Shown in pieces: positions 8,433 through 17,497 of a DNA stretch of 64,000 nucleotides. The notes beneath the pieces were generated by a model. The model was not told the origin of the DNA, made no database searches, and saw only the letters and a program-made list of their open reading frames with translations. Location of the stretch: contig NZ_FRBF01000012.1 of NCBI RefSeq assembly GCF_900142545.1, positions 1 to 64,000 on the forward strand. The letters are read 5' to 3'. The DNA is from Fibrobacter sp. UWT2 (lineage in GTDB: Bacteria; Fibrobacterota; Fibrobacteria; Fibrobacterales; Fibrobacteraceae). A program made the translations under genes and the position numbers. Positions within the stretch are counted from its first letter, which is position 1, and each line of letters opens with the position of its first letter.

Positions 8433-8651
8433 ATGAGTACCGAAAATTTCGAATATAAAACCGCAATGGAGCGTTTAGAGAGCATCTTGGAGCGAATTGA
8501 CAATTCCGAGATGGAAATAGACGAATTGGCCGGTGCGGTACAGGAAGCTACCGAGCTTTTGCGCAAATGCCGCAAGATTCTGCTTGCTACTGAGAAGAAT
8601 GTGCAAGAAGCCCTTTCGGGCCTTGACGGCGAAACGGAAGCCGAGGCTTAG
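8433..8651 (+). CDS. xseB: Exodeoxyribonuclease VII small subunit
   Basis: This 72-residue protein matches the small subunit of exonuclease VII, which together with XseA degrades single-stranded DNA to oligonucleotides. The family signature is visible: (Y)ETAMERLESILERID...EIDELAGAVQEATELLRKCRKIL, a two-helix coiled hairpin, then a short acidic tail. I chose the ATG at 8433. A TATATT box at 8420-8425 ends seven bases before it and there is no clear Shine-Dalgarno sequence, so the message may be leaderless. xseA is not in the window. The next gene starts two bases after the stop. Confidence 0.85.
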   Translation: MSTENFEYKTAMERLESILERIDNSEMEIDELAGAVQEATELLRKCRKILLATEKNVQEALSGLDGETEAEA

Positions 8652-8653
8652 GA

Positions 8654-9484
8654 ATGGCTCAAGAATCCGTACCTGCAATGGAGGTTTCGGGACTTACGGT
8701 AAAGTTCCCGATTCGCGGCGGTGTCCTAGGCAAGGTCCAGAATTATTTTACGGCGGTCGAGAACGTCTCTTTTGTTCTTGAACCCGGAAAAATCCTTTCG
8801 ATTGTGGGGGAGTCGGGCTGCGGTAAGTCGACTCTCGTCAAGTCCTTGGTGGGGCTTGTTCCCATGGACTCCGGCGAATTCAAACTTTTTGGCGAGCCTG
8901 TTGTTAAGGGCCGCATTGCCGGGAAAAATTCCGGAGGCGAACGCCGGGTTTCTGACCTGGTGCAGATGATTTTCCAGGATCCCTTCAGTAGTTTGAATCC
9001 GCGGCAGACTATCGCCGAAATCTTGACGGCGCCGCTGCTTGCACGCGGCGTGAAGGTCGCAGATGCGGAAGCGCGTGCAAGAGAACTTTTGGAACGGGTA
9101 TCCTTGCCTGTCGAAGCTCTCCAAAAGTTCCCCCACGAGTTCTCGGGAGGCCAGCGGCAGCGACTCTGCATTGCCCGCAGTTTAATGGTGAAACCGAAAA
9201 TCCTCTTGTGCGATGAAGTCACCAGCGCCTTGGACGTTTCGGTGCAGGCGCAGATTCTGCATTTGCTCGATGACTTGCGCAACGAATTCGGACTGTCGAT
9301 TGTATTTATCAGCCATGACATGCAGGTGGTTCGCGCCTTGAGTGACGATGTGCTGGTGATGTATTTTGGCCATATTGTGGAACGGGGGGCTGCAGATGTT
9401 GTTCTAACTAACCCCCAGCACGAATACACCCAGAAACTTCTTGCTAGCGTGCCCACTATAAAGAGAAATGGGAAAAAAGATTAA
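8654..9484 (+). CDS. Oligopeptide-type ABC transporter ATP-binding protein (OppF/DppF-like)
   Basis: This 276-residue ATPase drives uptake of peptides or related solutes in the OppF/DppF family. Walker A is GESGCGKST (residues 52-60), the Q-loop is QDPFSSLNPRQT (near 108-119, the characteristic SSLNPR of this family), the ABC signature is SGGQRQR (164-170), Walker B is ILLCDE (183-188) and the switch His lies in FISHDMQV. No permease, binding protein or OppD partner lies nearby, so the rest of the transporter must be encoded elsewhere. It is probably cotranscribed with xseB (2-bp gap). Confidence 0.88.
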   Translation: MAQESVPAMEVSGLTVKFPIRGGVLGKVQNYFTAVENVSFVLEPGKILSIVGESGCGKSTLVKSLVGLVPMDSGEFKLFGEPVVKGRIAGKNSGGERRVSDLVQMIFQDPFSSLNPRQTIAEILTAPLLARGVKVADAEARARELLERVSLPVEALQKFPHEFSGGQRQRLCIARSLMVKPKILLCDEVTSALDVSVQAQILHLLDDLRNEFGLSIVFISHDMQVVRALSDDVLVMYFGHIVERGAADVVLTNPQHEYTQKLLASVPTIKRNGKKD

Positions 9485-9515
9485 TTGCTATATTAGCCCG
9501 TAATCGGAGAAAAAT

Positions 9516-10652
9516 ATGAAAAGATCCATCGTTATCACCGGCGGCGCAGGCTTTATCGGAAGCCACGTGGTTCGCCTCTTTGTGAATAAGTATCCTGAAT
9601 ACAAGATTATCAACCTCGACAAGCTGACTTATGCGGGCAACCTTGCAAACCTCAAGGATATCGAAGACAAGCCGAACTACAAGTTCGTGAAGATGGATAT
9701 CTGCGATTTTGATGCTTTCTATAAGCTCATGCAGGACGAAAAAGTCGACGGCATCATTCACCTGGCCGCCGAAAGCCACGTGGACCGCTCCATCAAGGAC
9801 CCGTTCACTTTCGCCAAGACGAACGTGATGGGTACTCTCGCCCTGCTCCAGGCCGCAAAGCTCTACTGGGAAAGCCTCCCCGAAAAGTACGAAGGCAAGC
9901 GCTTCTATCATATTTCGACTGATGAAGTTTATGGCGCCCTCAAGATGAATCACCCGGAAGGCATTACGCCTCCGTTCACCACGACGGCTTCCAGCTCCGA
10001 ACACCACTTGGCTTACGGCGACGACTTCTTCTACGAAACGACAAAGTACACGCCGCACAGCCCGTATTCCGCCAGTAAGGCTGGTTCCGACCACTTCGTT
10101 CGCGCGTTCCACGACACCTACGGCATGCCGACCATCGTGACGAACTGCAGCAACAACTACGGTCCGTACCAGTTCCCCGAAAAGCTGATTCCGCTCTTCA
10201 TCAATAACATTCGCCACAAGAAACCGCTCCCGGTTTACGGCAAGGGAGAAAACGTCCGCGACTGGCTCTTTGTGGAAGACCATGCCCGCGCTATCGACGT
10301 GATTTTCCATAACGGCAAGATCGCCGAAACCTACAATATCGGTGGCTTCAACGAATGGAAGAACATCGACATTATCAAGGTCGTCATCAAGACCGTCGAC
10401 AAGCTCCTCGGCCGCGCCGAAGGTGAAGACATGAACCTCATCACCTATGTCACAGACCGCCTGGGACACGATGCCCGCTACGCCATTGACTCCACCAAGC
10501 TCCAGAAGGAACTCGGCTGGGAACCGAGCCTGCAGTTCGAAGAAGGCATCGAGAAGACGGTGCGCTGGTACTTGGACAACCAGGAATGGCTCGACAACAT
10601 CACGAGCGGCGATTACGAAAAGTATTACGAAAAAATGTACGGAAATAGATAA
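9516..10652 (+). CDS. rfbB: dTDP-glucose 4,6-dehydratase
   Basis: This 378-residue short-chain dehydrogenase/reductase converts dTDP-glucose to dTDP-4-keto-6-deoxyglucose, the second step to dTDP-L-rhamnose and related deoxysugars. The NAD-binding motif GGAGFIGSH (residues 9-17), the STDEVYG active-site segment and the YSASKAGSDH catalytic Tyr-x3-Lys are all present, as is the NCSNNYGPYQFPEKLIP signature. The start follows a GGAG ribosome site. Its stop overlaps the next start by one base (TAATG), so translation is coupled to rfbC. The length is a little above the usual 340-360 residues because of an insertion near residues 145-170. Confidence 0.95.
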   Translation: MKRSIVITGGAGFIGSHVVRLFVNKYPEYKIINLDKLTYAGNLANLKDIEDKPNYKFVKMDICDFDAFYKLMQDEKVDGIIHLAAESHVDRSIKDPFTFAKTNVMGTLALLQAAKLYWESLPEKYEGKRFYHISTDEVYGALKMNHPEGITPPFTTTASSSEHHLAYGDDFFYETTKYTPHSPYSASKAGSDHFVRAFHDTYGMPTIVTNCSNNYGPYQFPEKLIPLFINNIRHKKPLPVYGKGENVRDWLFVEDHARAIDVIFHNGKIAETYNIGGFNEWKNIDIIKVVIKTVDKLLGRAEGEDMNLITYVTDRLGHDARYAIDSTKLQKELGWEPSLQFEEGIEKTVRWYLDNQEWLDNITSGDYEKYYEKMYGNR

Positions 10653-11215
10653 TGGGAAAATTCAATTTCATTAAAACATCTATTGAAGGTGTGACGATTG
10701 TTGAACCGACGGTCTATGGCGACCATCGCGGCTACTTTATGGAAACCTACAACAAGGCTGAATTCGACGCTGCCGGTTTGAATATGGTTTTCGTACAAGA
10801 TAACGAATCCAAAAGCAAAAAGGGCGTGCTTCGCGGTCTTCATTTTCAGAAGAAGAACCCGCAGGGCAAACTTGTTCGCGTCATCGAAGGTGAAGTTTTT
10901 GACGTGGCCGTAGACCTGCGCAAGGGTAGCCCCACGTTCGGCAAGTGGGAAGGCGTTACGCTTTCTGCCGAAAACAAGAAGCAGTTCTACATTCCCGAAG
11001 GTTTTGCCCACGGTTTCGTGGTGCTCAGCGAAACGGCGACTTTCGTGTACAAGTGCACCCGCCTCTATGATCCGAAGGATGAAGGCGGCCTGATGTGGAA
11101 TGACCCCGAAATCGGCATCGAATGGCCGGTGGGTAATGGCTTTGAACCGCTGCTTTCTGAAAAGGACACAAAGAACCCCGCTCTTAAGGATTTGGGCTTT
11201 GCGTTTGAATTGTAA
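10652..11215 (+). CDS. rfbC: dTDP-4-dehydrorhamnose 3,5-epimerase
   Basis: This 187-residue cupin epimerises dTDP-4-keto-6-deoxyglucose at C3 and C5. The family landmarks are present: EPTVYGDHRGYFMETYN, QDNESKSKKGVLRGLHFQ (containing the catalytic His), GEVFDVAVDLRKGSPTFGKW, the IPEGFAHGFVVLSE segment and YDPKDEGGLMWNDPEIGIEWP. It starts within the stop codon of rfbB. rfbA and rfbD, the other steps to dTDP-rhamnose, are not in this window. Confidence 0.95.
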   Translation: MGKFNFIKTSIEGVTIVEPTVYGDHRGYFMETYNKAEFDAAGLNMVFVQDNESKSKKGVLRGLHFQKKNPQGKLVRVIEGEVFDVAVDLRKGSPTFGKWEGVTLSAENKKQFYIPEGFAHGFVVLSETATFVYKCTRLYDPKDEGGLMWNDPEIGIEWPVGNGFEPLLSEKDTKNPALKDLGFAFEL

Positions 11216-11236
11216 GAATTTTCTAATTTAAAGCCG

Positions 11237-11683
11237 ATGAAACACATTCTTGTTGTATGTACCGGTAATATTTGCCGCAGCCCCACGGGTGAATATTGCC
11301 TTAAGAAGGAATTGGGGCCTGATTTTGAAGTCATGAGTGCTGGTCTTGGCGCCTTGGTGGATCACCCGGCGCACGAACTCAGCCAAAAAATTGCTCTTGA
11401 ACACGGTATCGATATGAGCGCACACCGCGCTCGTCAGATTAATCTGGATATCCTTAAGTGGGCTGACCTCATCCTGGTGATGGAAAATGGCCACAAGATG
11501 GAATTGTTGCACCGTTATCCGTGGCTCGAAGGCAAGGTTTTCCGTTATGGCGAACCGCAGCGGGTGGATGTTCCCGACCCGTATCGCCGTCCTGAAAACG
11601 CTTTCGTGTTGGCGTGGAATTTTATCTCTAAACTGACCCCGTACTGGGTGGAAAAAATCAAACAAAGCGAAGGCCAGGCTTAA
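11237..11683 (+). CDS. Low-molecular-weight protein tyrosine phosphatase (Wzb-like)
   Basis: This 148-residue phosphatase carries the P-loop CTGNICRS (Cys8, Arg14) and the catalytic-acid segment VPDPYRR (Asp near residue 114), the two features that define the family. In capsule and exopolysaccharide loci such enzymes dephosphorylate the BY-type tyrosine kinase that controls chain assembly. The neighbouring Wza-like exporter fits that role, but no Wzc-like kinase gene lies in this cluster. The gene follows rfbC by 21 bp and has no obvious Shine-Dalgarno sequence. Confidence 0.9.
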   Translation: MKHILVVCTGNICRSPTGEYCLKKELGPDFEVMSAGLGALVDHPAHELSQKIALEHGIDMSAHRARQINLDILKWADLILVMENGHKMELLHRYPWLEGKVFRYGEPQRVDVPDPYRRPENAFVLAWNFISKLTPYWVEKIKQSEGQA

Positions 11684-11704
11684 ACTGGCTAAAAGGGTTA
11701 ATTT

Positions 11705-12850
11705 ATGAAGAAAATGAGTTTGGGTCTTGGCCTTATTGCCGCTGCTCTCTTGAGCGGCTGCGCACTCGGACCGCAAATGCAGATGACTCTTCCGGGTGAT
11801 TCTGCTGAATACAATGGCATGAAGGTTCGTATTCATGACATTGGCGAAGGTGATCTGGGCAATGGCGTGGCAATCGCTGATAGCGGCAGTGCCGACAATT
11901 TTGGCGACTTGAAGGAACTCATGGTGGATTCCCTGCCTGAACTGGAATACCGTATTGGACCTCTGGACATGGTCCAGGTCGTGGTGTGGGAACATCCGGA
12001 ACTGACTTCTCCGATGGGTCAGTACCAGCCGGCTGGTCAGAAGGTGACCACCGACGGTAAGCTTTTCTACCCGTATGCCGGTGAACTCCAGGCGGCAGGT
12101 CTTACTGCCCAGGAACTCCGCGCCGAAATTACCAAGCGTCTGTCTGACAAGATCTTGAACGATCCGCAGGTTGATGTCCGCGTGACGGGTTACCATAGCC
12201 GCAAGATGTCCGTGTCTGGTGCCGTTACAAGACCGGGTTACGTTTCTTTCAATGAAAACCCGATGACGCTTCCCGACGTGATTGCCAGTGTGGGTGGCTT
12301 TGCCAAGGAAGCCGATCCGTCCTTGATGCAGCTCCGCCGTGGCGACAAGGTTTACACCATTAACTACCTCGATGCCTTCAAGGCAAACTTGCCGCTTGAA
12401 CGCATTATGGTCAGGCCGGATGACCAGGTCTTTGTTCCGTCGCTCTCTGAAACCCAGAAGGACCAGAAAGCCTACATTATGGGTGAAGTCGGAAGACCGG
12501 GCATTATCAACATCTATAACGGAAAGTTGACGCTTGCCGAAGCCTTGGCTTCTGCCGGTGGTCTGCAGGCCCTGAACGCTACGGCCCGCGGAATTTACGT
12601 TATCCGTAATACGTCTGACAAGCAGATTGACGTGTTCCAGCTGAACGCGAAGAACGCAATGGCCCTTGCCATGGCAGACCGCTTCCAGTTGAACGCTCGC
12701 GATGTCGTTTATGTTGACGCTTCCGAACTCGCTACTTGGAACCGCCTTGTCAGCTTGATCTTCCCGTCTGTTAACATGGTTTACTATGGCGCTTTGGCTG
12801 CTCATGAAGTTCATGTGGTCAAGGATGACTATACACCCGATGATAAATAA
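11705..12850 (+). CDS. Wza-like polysaccharide export lipoprotein
   Basis: This is a 381-residue outer-membrane lipoprotein (lipobox LLSGC, Cys19) of the polysaccharide export family. The export domain begins at YRIGPLDMVQVVVWEHPEL and has the expected DGKLFYPYAGEL segment. Two SLBB-type domains follow (MSVSGAVTRPGYVSFNENP and AYIMGEVGRPGIINIYNGK). Wza-type proteins form the octameric channel through which capsule or exopolysaccharide leaves the cell. The C-terminal region could supply the membrane-spanning helix. It lies between the phosphatase and manC in the same operon. Confidence 0.9.
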   Translation: MKKMSLGLGLIAAALLSGCALGPQMQMTLPGDSAEYNGMKVRIHDIGEGDLGNGVAIADSGSADNFGDLKELMVDSLPELEYRIGPLDMVQVVVWEHPELTSPMGQYQPAGQKVTTDGKLFYPYAGELQAAGLTAQELRAEITKRLSDKILNDPQVDVRVTGYHSRKMSVSGAVTRPGYVSFNENPMTLPDVIASVGGFAKEADPSLMQLRRGDKVYTINYLDAFKANLPLERIMVRPDDQVFVPSLSETQKDQKAYIMGEVGRPGIINIYNGKLTLAEALASAGGLQALNATARGIYVIRNTSDKQIDVFQLNAKNAMALAMADRFQLNARDVVYVDASELATWNRLVSLIFPSVNMVYYGALAAHEVHVVKDDYTPDDK

Positions 12851-12863
12851 GGTGCGCTAAATT

Positions 12864-14240
12864 ATGATTAACCTGATTCTTTGTGGTGGTTCGGGCACGC
12901 GCCTTTGGCCCGTGAGCCGTTCCCTGATGCCCAAGCAGTTCGCCCCGCTCTTTGACGGACAGTCCCTGTTCCGCAAGACCGTGGTCACGAACTCCGCTGT
13001 TTGCGAATCCCAGTTTATCGTTTCCAATGCCGACCAGTTCTTCTTGGCCAAGGATCAGCTGGAAATGGAAGGCATGACTGGCAGCAAGTTCCTTCTGGAA
13101 CCCGTGGGTCGTAACACCGCCCCCGCTATTGCCCTCGCATGCCTGACGATGGCTCCTGAAACCATCGTGCTGGTGTCTCCTTCGGATCACGTGATCCGCA
13201 AGAAGGAAGAATACAAGAAGGTCCTGCTCCGTGCCGAGGAACTGGCGAAGGCCGGCAACTTGGTGACGTTCGGCATTACGCCTACTAGCCCCGAGACGGG
13301 CTACGGCTACATCGAAGCCGATGGCGAAAACGTAAAGCGCTTCGTGGAAAAGCCTGACCGCGCTACCGCCGAAAAGTACCTGCTGGCGGGCAACTTCTAC
13401 TGGAACAGCGGTATCTTCTGCTTTACCGCAAAGACGTTCCTCGCCGAACTGGGCAAGTACTCCCCGGAAATGCTCGCCGCCGCGAAAAAGGCCCTTTCCA
13501 ATGCGGCCGTTGAAGAAGGCGAACCCATCCGTATCGACCGCGACGACATGATGGCTATTCCGTCGAATTCCATCGACTATGCCGTTATGGAAAAGTCGAA
13601 CAAGGTGAAGGTGGTCCCGAGCGATATCGGCTGGAGCGATCTCGGCAGTTTCGACAGTCTTTATGGTGAATACCAGCACGACGCTAACGGCAACAATGTG
13701 AACCCGCGTCACATTGCCGTGGATTCCAAGAATTCCCTTGTGATGGGCGGTCAGCGTACCATCGCGACGATCGACCTCGACAAGATGCTCATCGTCGATA
13801 CCCCGGATGCCCTCCTGGTCGCTCCGCTCAGCAGCAGCCAGAAGGTCAAGAAGGTGGTGGAAGAACTCAAGGAACGCGGCTCCGACCTCATTAACGTGCC
13901 GCAGACCGTGAGCCGCCCGTGGGGAACGTATTCCGTGCTGGAATCTACCGAACGCTACAAGATGAAGCGTATCGTGGTGAAGCCGGGCAAGCGCCTCAGC
14001 CTGCAGAAGCACCTGCACCGCTCGGAACACTGGGTGGTCGTAAGCGGTACCGCTACGGTGACTGTTGGCAAGAACGTTTTCTACGTTCGTCCGAACGAAT
14101 CGACCTATATCCCGGTGGGTGAAGTTCACCGCCTGCAGAACGAGGGCAAGCTCCCGCTGGTCATCGTTGAAGTCCAGGTGGGCGAATACACCGGCGAAGA
14201 CGACATCATCCGCGTCGAAGACGACTTCCACAGAAACTAG
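12864..14240 (+). CDS. manC: Mannose-1-phosphate guanylyltransferase / type II phosphomannose isomerase
   Basis: This 458-residue enzyme makes GDP-mannose from mannose-1-phosphate and GTP. The N-terminal nucleotidyltransferase shows GGSGTRLWPVSR (residues 8-19) and FVEKPDR. The C-terminal cupin, type II mannose-6-phosphate isomerase, shows RPWGTYSVL and KPGKRLSLQKHLHRSEHW. It is the last gene of the polysaccharide operon and is followed by a strong terminator. Together with rfbB/rfbC it supplies two activated sugars for a surface polymer. Confidence 0.93.
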   Translation: MINLILCGGSGTRLWPVSRSLMPKQFAPLFDGQSLFRKTVVTNSAVCESQFIVSNADQFFLAKDQLEMEGMTGSKFLLEPVGRNTAPAIALACLTMAPETIVLVSPSDHVIRKKEEYKKVLLRAEELAKAGNLVTFGITPTSPETGYGYIEADGENVKRFVEKPDRATAEKYLLAGNFYWNSGIFCFTAKTFLAELGKYSPEMLAAAKKALSNAAVEEGEPIRIDRDDMMAIPSNSIDYAVMEKSNKVKVVPSDIGWSDLGSFDSLYGEYQHDANGNNVNPRHIAVDSKNSLVMGGQRTIATIDLDKMLIVDTPDALLVAPLSSSQKVKKVVEELKERGSDLINVPQTVSRPWGTYSVLESTERYKMKRIVVKPGKRLSLQKHLHRSEHWVVVSGTATVTVGKNVFYVRPNESTYIPVGEVHRLQNEGKLPLVIVEVQVGEYTGEDDIIRVEDDFHRN

Positions 14241-14265
14241 TGAAATTAGTCAAAAAAAGAAAGTG

Positions 14266-14293
14266 ATGCCGGACTTGTTCCGGCATTTTTTTT
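14266..14293 (+). terminator. Terminator of the polysaccharide operon
   Basis: A perfect 8-bp stem (ATGCCGGA, 14266-14273, with 14279-14286) and a 5-nt loop are followed by eight T residues. Confidence 0.93.
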
Positions 14294-14399
14294 AACCGTC
14301 ACAGCCCACTGTCTACTTGTACTTTCGCTTCGCTCAAGTACCAAATGCTAGCCTCGGTCATGTCCAAGCAAGCTTGATCGCGACACTTGACTTACGCAT

Positions 14400-14428
14400 T
14401 TGTCTTACTTCCTACTACTTACTATATT
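14400..14428 (+). promoter_or_regulatory. Promoter of the alpha/beta-hydrolase gene
   Basis: TTGTCT (14400-14405) and TATATT (14423-14428) are separated by 17 bp. The spacer is made of heptad-like units (TACTTCC, TACTACT). The -10 box ends six bases before the ATG at 14435 and no Shine-Dalgarno sequence intervenes, so the transcript may be leaderless. The rest of the 14294-14399 gap holds heptad remnants and an inverted repeat with GTACTT/AAGTAC arms near 14320-14341. Confidence 0.6.
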
Positions 14429-14434
14429 TCTAGC

Positions 14435-15244
14435 ATGAGCGAAAATCTTGTACATACGGTTCGTGCGCGAACCATTGAAATGGAATACGCCCGTATCGGT
14501 TCGGGTCCTAAGCCCCTGATCGTGATTCCGGGGCTTTCGATCAAGAGTGTTATGAAGTCTGCGGCTTCATTAGAAGGCCCGTTCAAGATTTTCAAAGACA
14601 ATTATACTCTCTATTTTTTCGACCGTAAAAAAGAGGCGAAACCTGGATATTCCTTGCCCGAAATGGCTGATGACCAGGTGACGGTTTTGAAGGCCTTGGG
14701 CCTAGAAAAGGTTGATGTCTACGGCGTGTCCCAGGGCGGCATGATTGCGCAGTATATGGCAATCCGCCATCCTGAAATCGTGAACAAGTTGGTGCTCGGT
14801 TCTTCAACTTCGAAAGCGGAACCGTTGCAGATTACGACAATCCAGAATTGGGCGCGCCTTGCGCGGGCCCGCGAAGCGACAACGCTTGTAAATAGCTTTA
14901 TAGACGACTGCTTTAGTGAAAAGTTCGCTGCCCGTTACCGCAGGGCGTTGCTTGCGCTGTATAAGGAAATTTCTGACGAGGAACTAGATCGCTTTGCCAT
15001 TTTTGCCGATGCCTGCGATTACGTAGACACCTACAATGACCTCGGCAAAATTAAGTGCCCGGTGCTTGTGCTTGGGGCGGGTAAAGACCTTGTGACCACT
15101 CCCGAAGCGTCTGTCAAATTGGTGGAAAAACTCAAGGCAGAAGGCGTTCCTTGCGAATCCCATATGTACGAAGATTGCGGTCACGCCGTCTTTGATGAAT
15201 TGCCCGAATACAAGAATCGAATTTTTGAGTTCCTGGAACGTTAA
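14435..15244 (+). CDS. Alpha/beta hydrolase
   Basis: This 269-residue alpha/beta hydrolase acts on an unknown ester-like substrate. The nucleophile elbow is GVSQGGM (Ser near residue 91), the oxyanion region is VIPGLSI, and the late catalytic residues appear as GAGKDLVTTPE (Asp) and EDCGHAVFDE (His). The frame is open back to 14387, but the MSENLVHT start at 14435 fits the -10 spacing and removes an unlikely leader made of repeat DNA. There is no signal peptide, so it is cytoplasmic. It is followed after 15 bp by the acyltransferase gene. Confidence 0.85.
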   Translation: MSENLVHTVRARTIEMEYARIGSGPKPLIVIPGLSIKSVMKSAASLEGPFKIFKDNYTLYFFDRKKEAKPGYSLPEMADDQVTVLKALGLEKVDVYGVSQGGMIAQYMAIRHPEIVNKLVLGSSTSKAEPLQITTIQNWARLARAREATTLVNSFIDDCFSEKFAARYRRALLALYKEISDEELDRFAIFADACDYVDTYNDLGKIKCPVLVLGAGKDLVTTPEASVKLVEKLKAEGVPCESHMYEDCGHAVFDELPEYKNRIFEFLER

Positions 15245-15259
15245 ATTCTGAGAGTCTCT

Positions 15260-16312
15260 ATGGATCCGGTAACAGGTGCAGTTAAACCACGTTATGCCTT
15301 TGTCGATTTGGCTAAAGGCATTTGCATTATGCTGGTGGTGTGGCATCATGTGGTCAGTACCTGGGGCCTTGAAACATACCCCCTTAAAGAAACGGTTTCC
15401 ACTTTTAGAATGCCTTTGTACTTCTTTTTGTCGGGACTATTCTTCAAGGAGTATGCGGGATTCTTTGATTTTTGCCGCCGTAAGATCAACAAGCTTTTGA
15501 TTCCGTTTGCGTTCTTTTTTGTGACGCTTTCGTGTATTTTCCCGTTTGTGTTGCATTACCTGCATTTGCGGGCAAATCCCGGTGCGGCCGTATGGTATTC
15601 CTTTGTATGGAAACAGGCTTTCCCGAATATTCCGGTGTGGTTTTTGCTGAGTCTGTTCTGGACGAACCTGTTGTTTTACGGGCTGTACCTAGTTACGAAA
15701 AAATGGGCCGCCAAAAAGTTTCCGCGTCATACGACAAAGGCTTTGGTGGTGCTTTCGGTGGCAGTCGGTTTGATGGGCTTTTTCTTGGGCCGCTACAACA
15801 TTAAACTTCCGCTGTTCTGGGCGTCGTCTTTAGCGTCTATTCCTTACTTTTGTGCAGGGCATGTGGCTTACCGCTATACTAAACTTTTGGCACCGAATCG
15901 ATTTGACCGCTGGAATATTCCATTCGCCCTTTTGTGCTTTGGAGTGGCGTTCCTGTTTACCTTTAATGCGCCGCCGGATTCCGTCAGCTACGTGAGCAAC
16001 CGTTATTGGCTCCCGATATGGAGCGTATACTTGTGCGGACTTCTTGGAACTCTTGGAGTGCTGTTCCTGTCGAAAGCGATAGGGAAAATCCCGCTGGTGT
16101 CTTATTTTGGCCGGTATTCCATTATGGTTCTCGTGACCCATGGATGGGTGCAGTGGAGCATCATCAAGATTTTGCGAGATTTCCATGTGCATTGGCCAAG
16201 GCCCGTAGCGCTCGCCTTTGTTTTTGTGGTGACTATGTTGCTGTACCTCGGCATTATCCCGCTCATGAAGCGCTTCTTGCCTCACGTGACTGCACAGAAA
16301 GACGTGCTTTAG
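15260..16312 (+). CDS. Membrane acyltransferase, family 3
   Basis: This 350-residue polytopic membrane protein belongs to the acyltransferase-3 family, which transfers acetyl or other acyl groups to sugars of surface polysaccharides and glycolipids. The N-terminal helix carries the typical FVDLAKGICIMLVVWHHV segment with the catalytic His, followed by FRMPLYFFLSGLFF (the family F-x2-SG-F motif). About ten hydrophobic helices follow. It could decorate the polymer made by the preceding operon; that link is inference from proximity only. Confidence 0.88.
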   Translation: MDPVTGAVKPRYAFVDLAKGICIMLVVWHHVVSTWGLETYPLKETVSTFRMPLYFFLSGLFFKEYAGFFDFCRRKINKLLIPFAFFFVTLSCIFPFVLHYLHLRANPGAAVWYSFVWKQAFPNIPVWFLLSLFWTNLLFYGLYLVTKKWAAKKFPRHTTKALVVLSVAVGLMGFFLGRYNIKLPLFWASSLASIPYFCAGHVAYRYTKLLAPNRFDRWNIPFALLCFGVAFLFTFNAPPDSVSYVSNRYWLPIWSVYLCGLLGTLGVLFLSKAIGKIPLVSYFGRYSIMVLVTHGWVQWSIIKILRDFHVHWPRPVALAFVFVVTMLLYLGIIPLMKRFLPHVTAQKDVL

Positions 16313-16381
16313 CCTTTTTCGTTGCAATTTTGTATATTCTCCGTTGTAAAATTTGATTTTTTGCGTTTTTTCGGAGATTTT

Positions 16382-17485
16382 ATGGATATTGGCGCGTTAC
16401 ATTTTCAGAATCCCGAGGCCTTTTGGCTCTTACTTTTGATCCCTGTTTTAGTCGGATGGTACATCTATCGTGAACACCGTCGCAAGAGTACCATCAAGTT
16501 TCCGGCTCTTTCGATTGCCAAGCGCGCAGTCCCCAGCCGTCGCGTCAAATTCCGCCACATTGTGCCCCTTTTGCGTTTGGCTGCTCTCGCTTGCTTTGTG
16601 GTGGCGCTTGCCCGCCCGCAGAACGCCATGGAAGTGGAATACACTTCGACCGATGGCGTCGATATCATGCTTGCTCTTGACGTTTCGGGCTCCATGGGTA
16701 CGCTCGACATGCTTACTCGTATGGAACAGGCGAAACTTGGCGTGATGAATGCCGAACGCATTCTCAAATCCGGCGATTACTGGAAATATAGCCGCCTAGG
16801 TTATGCCCAGCAGGTGATTGCGGATTTTATCCAGAAACGCCATAGTGACCGAATCGGTCTTTCCGCCTTCGGTTCCCGCTCGGTGACCCAGTGCCCCTTG
16901 ACGCTGGATTACGGTTCCTTGCTTGAAATTTTAAGAGCTACCGATGACCTTGCCCGCGATTCCATTATGAATAGCCGCACGGCAATCGGTGATGGCCTGA
17001 TGAACGCTCTAGCTCGTTTGCAAAAGTCCGAAGCCAAGTCCAAGGTGGTGGTGCTCTTGACCGATGGTCGTGACAATGCCAGCGTAGTGCCGCCGATGCG
17101 TGCCGCCGATGTGGCGCAGTCCCTCGGTGTTAAAGTCTACACGGTGGGCGTGGGCAAAAAGAGCGGAAAGATTCTTGCGTTCCAGCAGAATCCCTGGACA
17201 GGCGATATCTCTTGGGGCGAACGCGACATTACGCCTGAAGAAGGCATCGACGAAGGGGTGCTCCGGTCTGTGGCTCAAAAGACGGGTGGCCGTTTCTACC
17301 GTGCCGAAAACAAGGAAGAACTCGAAAAGATTTATTCCGAAATCGATGAACTCGAAAAGACGGAAATTGAAACGGTGGCTTATGCCCGCTACGCTGAAAA
17401 GTTCTACCCCTGGCTTTTGGTGGGCGCCTTGTTGATTTTGCTTGAACTGTTGCTTGCGAATACGCGCTTTGTGCGCATCCCGTAA
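16382..17485 (+). CDS. batA: BatA-type von Willebrand factor A membrane protein
   Basis: This 367-residue inner-membrane protein has two N-terminal hydrophobic helices (WLLLLIPVLVGWYIY and IVPLLRLAALACFVVAL), a periplasmic VWA domain with the metal-ion site DVSGSMG (near residue 100), and a C-terminal helix (FYPWLLVGALLILLELLL). Bat proteins act with MoxR ATPases in envelope stress and aerotolerance. Here batB follows at 12 bp, but no moxR or DUF58 gene lies upstream. I start at 16382, after a GGAG ribosome site, rather than at the earlier in-frame codon at 16322. Confidence 0.87.
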   Translation: MDIGALHFQNPEAFWLLLLIPVLVGWYIYREHRRKSTIKFPALSIAKRAVPSRRVKFRHIVPLLRLAALACFVVALARPQNAMEVEYTSTDGVDIMLALDVSGSMGTLDMLTRMEQAKLGVMNAERILKSGDYWKYSRLGYAQQVIADFIQKRHSDRIGLSAFGSRSVTQCPLTLDYGSLLEILRATDDLARDSIMNSRTAIGDGLMNALARLQKSEAKSKVVVLLTDGRDNASVVPPMRAADVAQSLGVKVYTVGVGKKSGKILAFQQNPWTGDISWGERDITPEEGIDEGVLRSVAQKTGGRFYRAENKEELEKIYSEIDELEKTEIETVAYARYAEKFYPWLLVGALLILLELLLANTRFVRIP

Positions 17486-17497
17486 TGGAGGCTTTAG

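Noticed and set aside
8396-8575. N-terminal extension of the first lipoprotein of the PEGA operon
   Set aside because: It would overlap xseB on the other strand, and the internal ATG at 8395 starts a proper signal peptide with a ribosome site.
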